From positions 27,454 through 80,342 of the forward strand of contig PXQR01000111.1 in the NCBI GenBank assembly GCA_003021235.1: a stretch of 52,889 nucleotides of DNA, written 5' to 3'. The DNA comes from Halobacteriales archaeon QH_6_64_20. GTDB lineage: Archaea > Halobacteriota > Halobacteria > Halobacteriales > Halococcaceae. Under the pieces are notes generated by a model, which saw only the letters and a program-made list of their open reading frames with translations, ran no database searches and was not told where the DNA came from. This document shows positions 36,508-47,369 of this stretch, piece by piece. Numbering within the stretch: position 1 is the first letter of the stretch; every line of letters begins with the position of its first letter. The translations under genes and the position numbers were made by a program.

Positions 36508-36837
36508 CGTATCGGCCGTACTGATGTCGGCGGCCGCGTCGCTGTCGATGACGGTCTCGGCGTCGACGCGCTCACGAACGCCGACCACCCGGTGGCCCAT
36601 AGGGGGTTTACCTTCACGCTCGCCGACGTGGGTGGGGCCGCGCTCGTCTCGCTGGTCGATCAGCCGGTGCTGACGATCGACATGCGTATCGACTACCTCG
36701 AAGCCGGCGCGGACGATCTGCGCGCCGAGGTCGATATACGTCGTCAGGATGGCACTGTCGGCGTCGTTGATATCGAGGTGACCGACGAGAACGGAGCTGC
36801 GGTCGCGGACGCTCGGGGCGTCTACAAAACCAGCTGA
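36508..36837 (+). pseudogene. PaaI-type hotdog thioesterase, 5'-truncated
   Basis: The frame ends with a typical PaaI/hotdog C terminus: FTFTLADVGGAALVSLVDQP, TIDMRIDYLEAGADDLRAE, VDIEVTDENGAAVADARGVYK. Before it, DDGLGVDALTNADHPVAHRG resembles the usual HxxxAHGG region, but with Arg where Gly is expected. No start codon, and none of the first about 30 residues, can be found: upstream sequence belongs to the divergent membrane protein. The gene therefore seems to have lost its 5' end to a rearrangement at about 36507. Such enzymes hydrolyse acyl-CoA thioesters. Confidence 0.55.
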
Positions 36838-36942
36838 ACGACCGGGGGCCGAAGAGAACGGAACCCAGAGGCAGGGCCGAAGCGAGGAGCGTATCGCTAG
36901 TCGAGGAGCGCGAAAAATCGGGGTTCGAGGGCCGCAAATCGC

Positions 36943-38055
36943 CTATTCGTCGCTAACGATGAAGTCCGATGCGATCGCGAGGACTTCGTCCATCGTCCGC
37001 GCAGGATCGAAGGCGTTGGGGAACGGACTCGTCGTGTCGAGCACGTTGAAGTAGCTAGTATGACGCGCCTCAACCGAGTGGATGCTCAGTGCGGGCGGGA
37101 TGAGGTCGTCGTTCTCGATCGACGGCGCCGCACCGGCATACGCCGAGACTCCCACTGCTTCGATCGTCGCCGACAGACTCGCGAACTCCTCGATCGAGTC
37201 GTACGGGAACTCGTACTCGGCCGGTTCGACCGGATCGCCACCCAAGTCCTCGATGGTCTGCGTGAGGGTCTCGACGTGAGCCTCCTCGTGATCCCGAACC
37301 GCCTGAACGAACTGGTAGGTCGAGTAGCGAAGCGAGTCGTTCGCGAAGATCGCCGCGACGTCCGAGCGCTCGACATCCGACTCGGAGTATTCGTCCAGGA
37401 ACTCGTTGTAGTACGCCGCTTCTAAGTGTTCGAGCGTTAGCGCGTAGTTCAGGATATCGATGTCCGAGACGTCCTCGGCGTCATCGTCCTCGGCGTCGGT
37501 CTCCTCGACGACATCGACGTGTGCGTCGTCAACGACGGCCTCGCCGTCCGCGGTGTAGGGACCGTCGTCCTCGCCGCCGCTTTCGACGAAGTCGTACTCC
37601 TCGTCGCCGTCGGTGTCCTCGTGGGGCATCGCGATCAGGGTCTGGTCCTCTTCGAGGGTGTCCGTCTCGAATTCAGCACCGTCGACCTCGAACAGCGATA
37701 CCTCGACGTCCTCGTAGCTACCGGATTCGAGGTAGTGCGAGACCCCGATCACGCTGTCGAGCACTTCGCCGTCGAGCAGTGAGGAGTCGTGAATGGCGAC
37801 GAACCCGTCCTCCGGGACGTATACCGAAGCGACGGTAACGCTCGTGCCGGTCGTCTCCTGGTCGTCGAAGGTGACCGTCGCGACGCCCTCGGCTGCGGCC
37901 GTGCCGGCTCCGGCGGCCGACAGTGCCACCCCACCGGCACCGACTTTCGCCGTGTTTCCGAGGAACTTCCGGCGGGAGCTAAGTTTCTCTGTCACTCGTT
38001 GCATCAGTTCGATCGGCGTTTCGCTCTCAGCCGTGGTGTCGTCGTTTGCTGTCAT
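36943..38055 (-). CDS. Tat-exported ferritin-like protein with a DUF7282-like domain
   Basis: A 370-aa exported protein. The N terminus has a Tat signal (SSRRKFLGNTAKVGAGGVALS) with likely cleavage near GTAAA. A beta-rich domain of about 100 residues follows (TVTFDDQETTGTSVTVASVYV ... GVSHYLESGSYEDVEVSLF), matching the haloarchaeal DUF7282 pattern. After a 45-residue Asp/Glu linker comes a ferritin-like helical bundle: DILNYALTLEHLEAAYYNEF and QAVRDHEEAHVETLTQTI carry Glu/His like di-metal ligands, and VEARHTSYFN closes it. It may be a surface metal or stress protein; activity is inferred. ATG 38055 is chosen to place the Tat motif about 30 residues in. Confidence 0.8.
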   Translation of the reverse strand: MTANDDTTAESETPIELMQRVTEKLSSRRKFLGNTAKVGAGGVALSAAGAGTAAAEGVATVTFDDQETTGTSVTVASVYVPEDGFVAIHDSSLLDGEVLDSVIGVSHYLESGSYEDVEVSLFEVDGAEFETDTLEEDQTLIAMPHEDTDGDEEYDFVESGGEDDGPYTADGEAVVDDAHVDVVEETDAEDDDAEDVSDIDILNYALTLEHLEAAYYNEFLDEYSESDVERSDVAAIFANDSLRYSTYQFVQAVRDHEEAHVETLTQTIEDLGGDPVEPAEYEFPYDSIEEFASLSATIEAVGVSAYAGAAPSIENDDLIPPALSIHSVEARHTSYFNVLDTTSPFPNAFDPARTMDEVLAIASDFIVSDE

Positions 38056-38551
38056 TGTCGTGCGCTGTGCGCAGAGGATATCGTGCCGTCCAATCATAAA
38101 GGGATTCGCCGGATTGACACCCAAATTTCTATATGATTACGTTTACTTAAGATCCGAACTAAAACGAACGCACCGAACCAACGGCTGAGAGGTGAGGCGA
38201 GGAACGACGGTACAGTCACCGTACGCTCGCGTGATGGACGAGGACTACTTCGAGTCGGTTCAGAGTAGTACGACGAGTCGGCGGAGAGGAGACCACAACC
38301 ACAGCGGTCGTTGCGGTAGCGGATGTGGTCAGGCCAGCATTGCACGCGTGAGTGAGGGCCGTCCGAACGAGCGTTTTTGGTGCGACGGTCGTTCCCGTTC
38401 GTGGTTCAAGAGAGCGAAGCTCTCTTGTCATCACGAAAGGCGCTTCGTGCCTTTCGAACGACTTCGCTCACGAGAACAGATTTTTGCTGGCTCTGCAGTG
38501 AACGAGCACCGGAGGTGCGAGTGAGCGAAGACGCCAGGAAAAAGCTGCGTG
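38056..38551. other. Intergenic region with two stem-loops
   Basis: 496 bp. The first part is the AT-rich promoter zone of the ferritin-like gene (about 38075-38150). At 38407-38427 lies a perfect 9-bp hairpin with loop GAA (CAAGAGAGC/GCTCTCTTG), and at 38434-38456 an 8-bp hairpin (CGAAAGGC/GCCTTTCG) with a 7-base loop. They follow the pan gene and may end its transcript. No coding frame is convincing. Confidence 0.45.
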
Positions 38552-39769
<1,218 letters not shown>

Positions 39770-39790
39770 TTGACAGCGATAGTAGGAGGT

Positions 39791-39799
39791 AGACCTAAA
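39791..39799 (-). promoter_or_regulatory. TATA-like box of pan
   Basis: ACTTTTAGG on the minus strand, centred about 27 bp before the ATG at 39769. Confidence 0.45.
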
Positions 39800-39894
39800 A
39801 GTGCCTTTGGGTCACGGTCGGCGTCCCTCTCACCGGTACGCCGGCACTCGATTCGACGGGTCGTGTTCCGGTTAACGAACCCGATCCGATCGTG

Positions 39895-41685
39895 CTACCG
39901 GAGGTCGGCAAAGGCCGAGAGGCGCTCGTCGTACTCGGCAATCGCCGCCTCGATCGGGGCCGAGGCAGTGACGTCGACGCCGGCGTCGTCGAGTAGTGCA
40001 ACCGGATACGCGCGCGACCCGCGTCGAAGGAACCCAAGATACTCGTCGACGGCGGGCTCGCCCTCGTCGAGAATCCGCCGGGAGAGCGCGAGCGCCGTGC
40101 TGATCCCGGTGGCGTACTGATAGACGTAGTACGACCGGTAGAAATGCGGGATCCGCATCCACTCGCGAGCGATTCGGTCGCCGAGCGTAGCCGGCTCGTA
40201 GTACGCTTCCTTGAGGTCGTAGTAGCACTCGTCGAGGCGGTCAGGGGTCAGCGCGTCGCCGGCCGCCTCGATCTCGTGGGCACGGAGTTCGAACTCCGCG
40301 AACATCGTCTGTCGAAACAGCGTCGAGCGCACCCGTTCGAGGTACTCGTCGAGGACGTGTTCGCGCAGGCGGTCGTCGTCGAGCGTATCGAGCAGGTGTT
40401 CGGTCAACAGCGCCTCGTTCAACGTGCTTGCGACCTCGGCGACGAAGATCTCGTAGCCGCTGTAGACGTACGGTTGGGCCTCGCTCGCGAGCTCGGAATG
40501 TAGCGAGTGGCCGAGTTCGTGGGCCAGTGTGTACATCGAGGCGACGTCGTCCTGGTAGTTCATCAGGATATACGGCTGGGAATCGTAGGTCCCGCCCGAG
40601 TACGCTCCCGACTGTTTGCCTTCGGATTCGTAGACGTCGACCCACCGCGAATCCAGTCCCGTCGCCAGCCGCTCTTGATACTCGTCGCCCAGCGGCGCAA
40701 CCGCCTCGATCACGTACTCGCTCGCGTCGTCGTAGGGAATCTCGGGTTCGTCGCTCTCGGCCATCGGAGCGTAAAGATCCCACATCCGGAGTTCATCGAC
40801 GCCGAGCGCGTCGCGCTTCAACTCGGCGTGACGGTGCAGTGGCCCCAAGTTCTCCCGCACCGTGTCGACGAGCGTGTCGTACACAGAGAGAGGGATGTTC
40901 GCGCTGTCGAGCGACGCTTCGCGGGCGCTCTCGTAGAAACGCGCTTCGGCGTGTTTCCGGTCGGCTTTGACGCTGTTGCGGTAGGCGGCCCCGACGCTGT
41001 TTCGCACCGTTTCCCACTCGTCGTAAAACGCCTCGTAGACGTCGCGGCGAAACGCCCGATCGGGACGCTTCTGTAAGGTGGTGAAGTTGCTAAGCGTGAT
41101 CTCGACCGGAACTCCTTCCGGGTCCTCTACCGCCGGAAAGGACATATCGGCGTTCGAGAGCAGGTTGTAGACCTCGCCCGTCCCGCCAGTGACCTCGCCG
41201 AGTTCCGAGAGCAGTTGTTCGATTTCGGCCGAGCGGGTGTGGGGTTTCATCCGCAGAACCTCGTCGAAGTAGTGCCCGTACGTTTCGAGCGCCGATTCCG
41301 CCCCGGCGAACTCGTCTAACCCCTCGCGGCCGAGTGCCTGGAGTTCGGGCTCGATGAAACTCGCCGCGCTCGACGCGTCCGACGCGAGCGACCCGGCCCG
41401 GGCGGCGAGCGCCTGGTAGGTCTGATCCCTGGTGTCCTCGTCGCGGCGCATCCGAGCGTAGGCCGAAACGTTCGCTACTGCCCGCATGACCGCCTCGCGG
41501 GTCTCCAGAACCGATAGCAACGTCTCTGCGCTCTCGGCGACTTGCCCTTCGTAAGCGCGCAGGTCGTCGAGGCGGTCTTCAGCCTCCTCGTAGGCCGCCT
41601 CCCACTCCTCGTCGCTCGCAAAGATCGCCTCTAACTCCCAGGTGTACTCCTCGGGAAGGTCGCTACGGGCGGGCACCGAGCTCAT
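39895..41685 (-). CDS. pepF: Oligoendopeptidase F (M3)
   Basis: A cytoplasmic zinc metallopeptidase that trims short peptides, possibly those released by the proteasome encoded with the help of the neighbouring pan gene (inference from position). The 596-aa protein has the zinc motif HELGHSLHSELA, with the third ligand region FVAEVASTLNEALLTEH downstream. The N-terminal domain is helical. ATG 41685 (MSSVPARSDLPEEYTWELE) matches the usual start; the open frame upstream is Arg-rich and not family-like. The frame is complete. Confidence 0.93.
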   Translation of the reverse strand: MSSVPARSDLPEEYTWELEAIFASDEEWEAAYEEAEDRLDDLRAYEGQVAESAETLLSVLETREAVMRAVANVSAYARMRRDEDTRDQTYQALAARAGSLASDASSAASFIEPELQALGREGLDEFAGAESALETYGHYFDEVLRMKPHTRSAEIEQLLSELGEVTGGTGEVYNLLSNADMSFPAVEDPEGVPVEITLSNFTTLQKRPDRAFRRDVYEAFYDEWETVRNSVGAAYRNSVKADRKHAEARFYESAREASLDSANIPLSVYDTLVDTVRENLGPLHRHAELKRDALGVDELRMWDLYAPMAESDEPEIPYDDASEYVIEAVAPLGDEYQERLATGLDSRWVDVYESEGKQSGAYSGGTYDSQPYILMNYQDDVASMYTLAHELGHSLHSELASEAQPYVYSGYEIFVAEVASTLNEALLTEHLLDTLDDDRLREHVLDEYLERVRSTLFRQTMFAEFELRAHEIEAAGDALTPDRLDECYYDLKEAYYEPATLGDRIAREWMRIPHFYRSYYVYQYATGISTALALSRRILDEGEPAVDEYLGFLRRGSRAYPVALLDDAGVDVTASAPIEAAIAEYDERLSAFADLR

Positions 41686-41903
41686 ACCCGGGAAACGACC
41701 CGAGGAAACAAAACGTACCCGGCATCGACCGCCCGCGAGAAGGGGAACTCGCCCCGTCCGCCGTGATCGATCGCCCCGTTTCCATCGGTGCCGTTCCCGG
41801 CCGTCGCCGTTCCCGGTCGTCATCGCTCCTCGGCCGGGGCGATCGCTCCGAACGCGGTACGTTTCGATCCCCGTAGCGGCCGAAAGAACTACGTAGTAAT
41901 CCA

Positions 41904-42323
41904 GTGATACTTACTACCGTGGCCCCTGCAAACGCCGGTCGAAACGTTCGCGTCGATCTCGCGACGCTCGTGGGACTCGGGCTAGCCGCCCTCGCGTTTT
42001 ACGCCGGTCTCCGGGGCCTCTCGCTCGTTCGCCTCCTCTTAGAAATGCCCTACGTTCGGGGTACGGACGTGTTACTTTCCGCACCCGACGTGCTGGCCGG
42101 CCTCCTCGTTCCGGCGATCGGACTCCCTGTTCTCGCGGTCGCGCTCGGTTACGTCGCCGTCTTCGATCGGCGTTCGATGGCGGTCGTTGTCCTCGTCGGA
42201 CTGACGATCGGCCTGCTGTACTGGTCGAACGGCGTCGCCTTCGCGGCGGCCGCCGCCGTGCTCGCCGGTGCCTTCGCGGTTCTCGACGTCGTCTCCGCAC
42301 GGACACGCGCTCACGAGGACTGA
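41904..42323 (+). CDS. Four-helix membrane protein of unknown function
   Basis: A 139-aa protein with four hydrophobic helices: LATLVGLGLAALAFYAGLRG, LAGLLVPAIGLPVLAVALGYV, MAVVVLVGLTIGLLYWSNGV and FAAAAAVLAGAFAVLDVVS. The loops are short and the C terminus polar. I recognise no family. Starts are GTG 41904 or GTG 41919; AT-rich sequence (ACTACGTAGTAATC) lies just upstream. Confidence 0.6.
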   Translation: MILTTVAPANAGRNVRVDLATLVGLGLAALAFYAGLRGLSLVRLLLEMPYVRGTDVLLSAPDVLAGLLVPAIGLPVLAVALGYVAVFDRRSMAVVVLVGLTIGLLYWSNGVAFAAAAAVLAGAFAVLDVVSARTRAHED

Positions 42324-42482
42324 CCGGTTCCCGACACTCCCGACGCTCGGCTCCCGACATCCGGCTCCCGAGTCCGACTCCCGACGTCTCGATTCGGGAG
42401 ACGAACTCCCGGTCGTCACTCGGGATCGACGCCGCAGTGACGGGTGACCGGTCTTTTCACCGAGGCGCACCTTCCGACCGGC

Positions 42483-43815
42483 ATGCGAGAGACCTCGATC
42501 GACGCCGTCGTGGGACGCGCCTGGTGCGACGACTTCCCGTGGGATTTTCTCACCGCGCTCACCGAGATCGGCGACCGCTCGGGTGGTGGGCCGGGCGAAC
42601 GCCGCGCCGCCGACCTCCTCGTCGAGGCGCTCGAAAGCGCCGACGCCGATCCGACCATCGAACCCTTCGAGATGCGCCGCTGGCATCGGGGCGGCGCGTC
42701 GCTTTCGGTTCGCGTACCAGCCGACAACCCAAGCGATCCCGACGGCTTAATCCTCAAACAGGTCATTCAGGGCCCCAGGCCGGCTCGTCGACGTCGGGGA
42801 CGGCACGCCCGACGAGATCGATCGAGCGAACCTACAGGGCGCGATCGCCGTCACCGGGACGACGACGCCGCCGGGCCAACGGTACGTCCACCGGATGGAG
42901 ACGTTCGGCCACGCGATCGAGGCGGGTGCGGTGGGCGTGATCTTCGTCAATCACGTCCCCGGACAACTGCCGCCGACGGGTAGTCTGGAGTTCGATCTCG
43001 AAGCGGATGCGCCGGGCGTCGGCGTCTCCGCGGAAACCGGCGCGTGGCTCCGCGAGTACGCAAATCGGGACGGCGACGCGGTGCTCGACGTCGACGCAAG
43101 TACGGAGGGGGGAACGAGCCGGAACGTCTCGGGTACGCTCGGACCCGACAGCGACGAGGAGGTGGTGGTGCTTGCCCACTACGACGCCCACGACGTCGCC
43201 GAGGGCGCGCTCGATAACGGCTGTGGGGCCGCCGTGCTCGTGGCTGTTGCCCGCCTGCTCGCGCGATTCGATCTCGACATCCGGGTCAGGGTCGTTGCGA
43301 CGAGCTGTGAGGAACTCGGGTTGATCGGTGCCGAAACCCTCGCCGACTCGCTCGACCTCGATCGGGTGAAGACGGTCGTCAACATCGACGGTGCCGGACG
43401 CTTTCGGGACCTACGGGCGCTCACCCATGGCTCGGAGGACCTGTCCGACCTCGTGACCCGCGTGCTCGACGACGCGGGCCACCCGCTCGTTCTCGAAGCG
43501 TCGCCCCATCCCTACAGCGATCACTGGCCCTTCTTGCGGGCGGGAGTGCCCGCGCTCCAGTTCCACAGCGAGCGCCCGAACGCGACCGGCCAGTGGGAAC
43601 GGGGCTGGACCCATACCCGCGCGGACACCCGCGAGAAGGTCGATCGCCGAAACCTCCGCGAGCACGCGATCCTCGCCACGCTCGTCGTCCGCGAACTGGC
43701 GAGCGGGGACGTCGAAATCGATCGCGTGCCGCCCGCCGAAACCCGCGAATGCTTGGGGGAGGCCGGCGCGGAACCCGGGATGCGTGCGGCGAGGATTTGG
43801 CCCGACGACTGGTGA
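42483..43815 (+). pseudogene. M28-family aminopeptidase, frameshifted
   Basis: A metallopeptidase (PDZ/PA-inserted M28 type) in two frames. From ATG 42483: WCDDFPWDFLTALTEIGDRSG, ERRAADLLVEALESADADP, then NPSDPDGLILKQVIQGP at about 42770, where the frame is lost (stop 42983). The continuation GRLVDVGDGTPDEIDRANL starts immediately in the next frame and runs intact: VVLAHYDAHDVAEGALDNG with metal ligands, SCEELGLIGAETLAD, and the end SDHWPFLRAGVPALQFHSE. About 15-20 residues usually found between the halves also look replaced by LILKQVIQ. All metal ligands remain in the second frame, but no single product contains the whole enzyme. Confidence 0.75.
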
Positions 43816-43897
43816 GATGCCGGCCTCAGACGTTAAATACCGACGGCGACCGGCCGACTATCACAACCGACTCGCCAGTGGGCGTCGTAGAACGGCT

Positions 43898-44305
43898 ATG
43901 ACTCCCGGTGGCTGTCCGCACTGTGGCGCGCCGTATCGAAAGACCGTCTCGGCCGACGAGGATACCCTCGGCGAACTCGCCCTCCCCGGCGAGGAGTACG
44001 CCGCAGTCTGTTACAACGTCCGCGCCCGAGCGGAAGCCTATCTCGGCTTCACTCTCTACTTCCACCCGGCTACCGTTCACGCGGTCGAGACGCGTCCCGA
44101 GAATGCCATGGACCCCGAGGAAGACGAACGGACGGACCGAGTGCCGGAGTGGTCCCGCGAGGACGTCTATGCCTCGATGGCGACCGCACGCTCACACCGC
44201 GATCGTCTCTCGCGCTGCGACGGCGTCGCCGCCAGGATACGCGACCTCCCGCTATCTCACGCGCGATTGTTACCGGAGAACCGACCGCGGGAACCGCTAT
44301 CGTGA
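43898..44305 (+). CDS. Zinc-knuckle protein, haloarchaeal unknown family
   Basis: A 135-aa protein that starts MTPGGCPHCGAPYRKTV, with one CxxC knuckle (6-9) and a single later Cys in AAVCYNVRARAEAYL. The rest is mixed alpha/beta with GFTLYFHPATVHAVETRPE, and a helical end RIRDLPLSHARLLPEN. I recognise no domain. The ATG at 43898 sits right before the knuckle; the longer upstream frame overlaps the M28 gene and is not protein-like. Confidence 0.6.
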   Translation: MTPGGCPHCGAPYRKTVSADEDTLGELALPGEEYAAVCYNVRARAEAYLGFTLYFHPATVHAVETRPENAMDPEEDERTDRVPEWSREDVYASMATARSHRDRLSRCDGVAARIRDLPLSHARLLPENRPREPLS

Positions 44306-44378
44306 TTCAAGGGCACTGAGCAAGTAACGTACAACCAGTTTTGGCGGAGTTCGACTCTCGCTCGCTGTCATCGGTCGA

Positions 44379-45182
44379 CTATCGGATGCGGCTACCGATC
44401 GTGCCGGCCACGCGCGCTCGCGTCTCGTGTTCGACTCGCCGTGCCTCGAAGACGTCACGGGCGCTCGTTGCCGCCTCCTCGTCGATCTCGAACTCGACGC
44501 CGGGATACGTAACACTCGTGAGCACGAGCGGAGCCGGGGAACTCGGCCCGATCCCCGCCGGGCCGTCGAGCGGCTCGGCCGAGAGCACCCGCTCGACGCG
44601 CGAGAACGGTAGCTCGCCGCTCGCTACACCCGCTATCAGCGCCACGAGCCGGCGAACCAGCTGTCGGGAGAAACCACCGGCGCGGAACCGGAGGCGGAGG
44701 TATCGGCCGTCCTCTTCGACGTCCGTTTCGAGGGTTCGTGTCGTGTTCCGGTCGTCGGGCGTCAAATCGTAGAAATCGTGCGTGCCCGAGAGCGCATCGA
44801 GGACTTCCCTCGCTCGTTCCGTCTCGACGTCGGGCGCGTGGAGGTGGTAAGTATACTCTCGAGCCATCGCGTCGTGGGTCGCGTGAAAACCGGGTGAAAC
44901 CTCAGCGGACACCCACGCGCGGACGGAACTCGGGAGTTCGGCGTTCAGCGCTCGCGGCCCGAGCCAGTCGGGACACTCGAAGGCGACGGTCTGAGCAAGT
45001 GCCGAGACGCCCTTATCAGTACGACCGGCGGCGGCGTAGCCCGCGGGCTTCGACGCGCCCTCCGCGAGAAGGTCGAGCGCACTGAGTGCGTCGAACAGCT
45101 CGCCTTCGATCGTCGGGACGTCCGGCTGGCGCTGAAAGCCCCGGTAGCCCTGTCCGTCGTACGCGAGGCGAAAGGCACGCAT
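44379..45182 (-). CDS. truA: tRNA pseudouridine synthase A
   Basis: TruA isomerises uridines 38-40 of the tRNA anticodon arm to pseudouridine. The 267-aa protein has the catalytic Asp56 in AAGRTDKGVSAL, then LNAELPSSVRAWVSAEV, FHATHDAMAREYTYHL, and GGFSRQLVRRLVALIAGVASG, the usual C-terminal block. Length is normal. The ATG at 45182 lies about 5 bp after the hisS stop, so both are one transcript. Confidence 0.93.
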   Translation of the reverse strand: MRAFRLAYDGQGYRGFQRQPDVPTIEGELFDALSALDLLAEGASKPAGYAAAGRTDKGVSALAQTVAFECPDWLGPRALNAELPSSVRAWVSAEVSPGFHATHDAMAREYTYHLHAPDVETERAREVLDALSGTHDFYDLTPDDRNTTRTLETDVEEDGRYLRLRFRAGGFSRQLVRRLVALIAGVASGELPFSRVERVLSAEPLDGPAGIGPSSPAPLVLTSVTYPGVEFEIDEEAATSARDVFEARRVEHETRARVAGTIGSRIR

Positions 45183-45187
45183 CCCGT

Positions 45188-46504
45188 TCAGGAGTCGTCG
45201 GCGAAGGTTCCGTAGGTCGGCCGGTCGCCCTCGCCGGGGAAGCTCTCGACCGGAGCCGTGGTCTGGTCGCCGCTTTCCATCTCTTTTACCGTCACGACGC
45301 CGTCTGCGAGGTCCTGCTCGCCGACAACGACGACGGTCTCGGCACCGATCGAGTCCGCATAGCCCATCTGAGCCCCGAAGCTCCGGCCCGAAACGTCGGT
45401 TTCGGTAACGTGTCCCCGCGATCGAAGCTCGCGGGTGATCCGTGCGGCTTGCGTTCGGACCTCCTCGGCGTCGCCGACGCGAAGCACGTAGTAGTCGGTC
45501 TCGATCGGATCGTCGGGCCACACCCCGGCACGCTTCAAGAGCAATCCTAGTGGTGCGAGCCCCGGCGCGACGCCCACCGCGGGAGTCGGCTGGCCCCCGA
45601 CGCTCTCGATGAGGTCGTCGTACCGGCCGCCGCCGAACACCGACCTCGATACCTCGCCCGTCGAGTCGAAGCACTCGAAGACCACCCCCGTATAGTAATC
45701 GAGCCCGCGGGCGGTATCGAGCGAGAGGGTGAGGTACTCCCCCACGCCGAAGTCCTCGGCGGCCGCGAGCACCGCTTCGAGGTTCGAGACCGCCTCGTCC
45801 ACCCAGTCGGTATCGGCGAACGAACGGACCTCTCCTACGTCACCGGCCGAAAGCACCGCGTCGAACTCCCGTGCACCCTCCCGATCGAGGCCGGCGGCTT
45901 CGAGCAAGTCGTAGTACTCGGCCGTCTCGATCTTCTCGCGCTTGTCGACCGCGCGGATCGCTTCGGTCGTTCGAACCCCCGGATCGATCGATTCGAGGAG
46001 GCCACCCAGGATATCGCGGTGAGAAACCCGGAACTCGAAGTCCTCGCTCCCCAATCCGAGGTCGGTCAGCGCGTCGGCGGCGAAGGCGAGTACCTCGGCG
46101 TCGGCTTCCGGAGCACCGGACCCGAATATGTCGGCGTTCAGTTGGTAGAACTCCCGGTACCTCCCTTGCTGGACCTGTTCGTAGCGCCAGAAGGGGCGCG
46201 TCGAGAACCACTTGATCGGTTTCGCGAGTTCCTGTTGCTTGGCGACGATCATCCGTGCGACCGTCGGCGTGAGTTCGGGCGTGAGCGCGAGTCGGCGGCC
46301 GCCCTTGTCCTCGAAGCTGTATAGTTCGTCGACGATCTCCTCGCCGCTCTTGTCGATATAGAGGTCGGCCCCCTCGATCGCCGGCGTCCCGATCTCGCGG
46401 AAACCGTAGCGGCGGGCGACGGCTTCGAGCGAATCGATGACGCGCCGGCGCGCGCGCATCTCGTCGGGGTAGAAATCCCGGACGCCCTTCACGTGGTCGT
46501 ACAT
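45188..46504 (-). CDS. hisS: Histidyl-tRNA synthetase
   Basis: A class II aminoacyl-tRNA synthetase charging tRNA-His. The 438-aa protein starts MYDHVKGVRDFYPDEM. Class II motif 2 is FSTRPFWRYEQVQQGRYREF, the HisRS signatures are DTARGLDYYTGVVFE and GGGRYDDLIESVGG, and motif 3 is AVGVAPGLAPLGLLL. The C-terminal anticodon-binding domain (about 340-430) contains RVGDAEEVRTQAARITREL. It is complete, with truA directly downstream. Confidence 0.95.
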   Translation of the reverse strand: MYDHVKGVRDFYPDEMRARRRVIDSLEAVARRYGFREIGTPAIEGADLYIDKSGEEIVDELYSFEDKGGRRLALTPELTPTVARMIVAKQQELAKPIKWFSTRPFWRYEQVQQGRYREFYQLNADIFGSGAPEADAEVLAFAADALTDLGLGSEDFEFRVSHRDILGGLLESIDPGVRTTEAIRAVDKREKIETAEYYDLLEAAGLDREGAREFDAVLSAGDVGEVRSFADTDWVDEAVSNLEAVLAAAEDFGVGEYLTLSLDTARGLDYYTGVVFECFDSTGEVSRSVFGGGRYDDLIESVGGQPTPAVGVAPGLAPLGLLLKRAGVWPDDPIETDYYVLRVGDAEEVRTQAARITRELRSRGHVTETDVSGRSFGAQMGYADSIGAETVVVVGEQDLADGVVTVKEMESGDQTTAPVESFPGEGDRPTYGTFADDS

Positions 46505-46655
46505 GGCTGTGGGTTACCGAGCGGATGGGTTGGCCCTTTCGTTCGTCGTTCGCTGTTGTGACAGTACTGTGTGGTCCGGCCCACTAACGCACCGACGCGA
46601 AGCGGGTCGCGTCGCAGCGACATCGACTCTCAATGATCGAGGCGATCGGGGCCGA

Positions 46656-47369
46656 TCAGGTATCGGTCTCGTCGTCGCCGGCAGTCACGCCGCTGGTCAC
46701 GAGCGCACTCACTGCCTCCTCGACGGTCATGTTGACGTCGTAGGTCCGCTCGCGGGGAACGTAGGTCAGAAAGCCGCCCATCACCGGGTTCGGCGCGAGC
46801 GGGACGAACAGCGTCACCATTTCCGACTCGCCGGCGGCCCGTTCGATCGCGCTGATGGATTCGGCGGTGACGAACGCGATCGAATACGCACCTTCGTGGG
46901 GGAACTCGACGAGTCGCACCTCCTGGAAACTGTCGGTGTCGCTTTCGACGAGCACGTCGCTCATCCGCCGGAAGCTCGTATACACGGTCCCGATGCCGGG
47001 AATCGCCTCCATCCCGGCGTGAAAACCGCTCGCGAGCCGTTCGCTCGACGTCGATTCGGCGACGAACCCGATCACGAGCACGACACCGACGAGCGAGAGT
47101 ATCGAGGCGAACTGGATGAACCACGCCGGCGGCGTGTCGGCGAAGACCACGTTCACCGCATTGACGATCGGCGTGAGCACGTTCGCAAGGAAGTTGAGCG
47201 CGAAGGTCACGACGAACAGCGTGACGACGGTCGGGATCGCAAGCGCGCTCCCGGCGAGCAACCATCGGCGAAGCGAGTCGACGATCGATCCGTCCGGATC
47301 GGCGTCGGAATCGGAGCCGGGACCGGGATCGGAGTTCGAACGGGAGGGAGCGGTCGTCGTGTTCGACAT
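46656..47369 (-). CDS. DUF502-family membrane protein
   Basis: A 237-aa membrane protein of the DUF502 family. After a 35-residue Asp/Ser/Pro N-terminal tail, helix one is WLLAGSALAIPTVVTLFVVTF, helix two FIQFASILSLVGVVLVIGFV. The family block follows: IPGIGTVYTSFRRMSDVL, VRLVEFPHEGAYSIAFVTAES, and VTLFVPLAPNPVMGGFLTYVP, then EEAVSALVTSGV. Function is unknown; some relatives are linked to membrane or light-related processes. It is monocistronic. Confidence 0.85.
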   Translation of the reverse strand: MSNTTTAPSRSNSDPGPGSDSDADPDGSIVDSLRRWLLAGSALAIPTVVTLFVVTFALNFLANVLTPIVNAVNVVFADTPPAWFIQFASILSLVGVVLVIGFVAESTSSERLASGFHAGMEAIPGIGTVYTSFRRMSDVLVESDTDSFQEVRLVEFPHEGAYSIAFVTAESISAIERAAGESEMVTLFVPLAPNPVMGGFLTYVPRERTYDVNMTVEEAVSALVTSGVTAGDDETDT

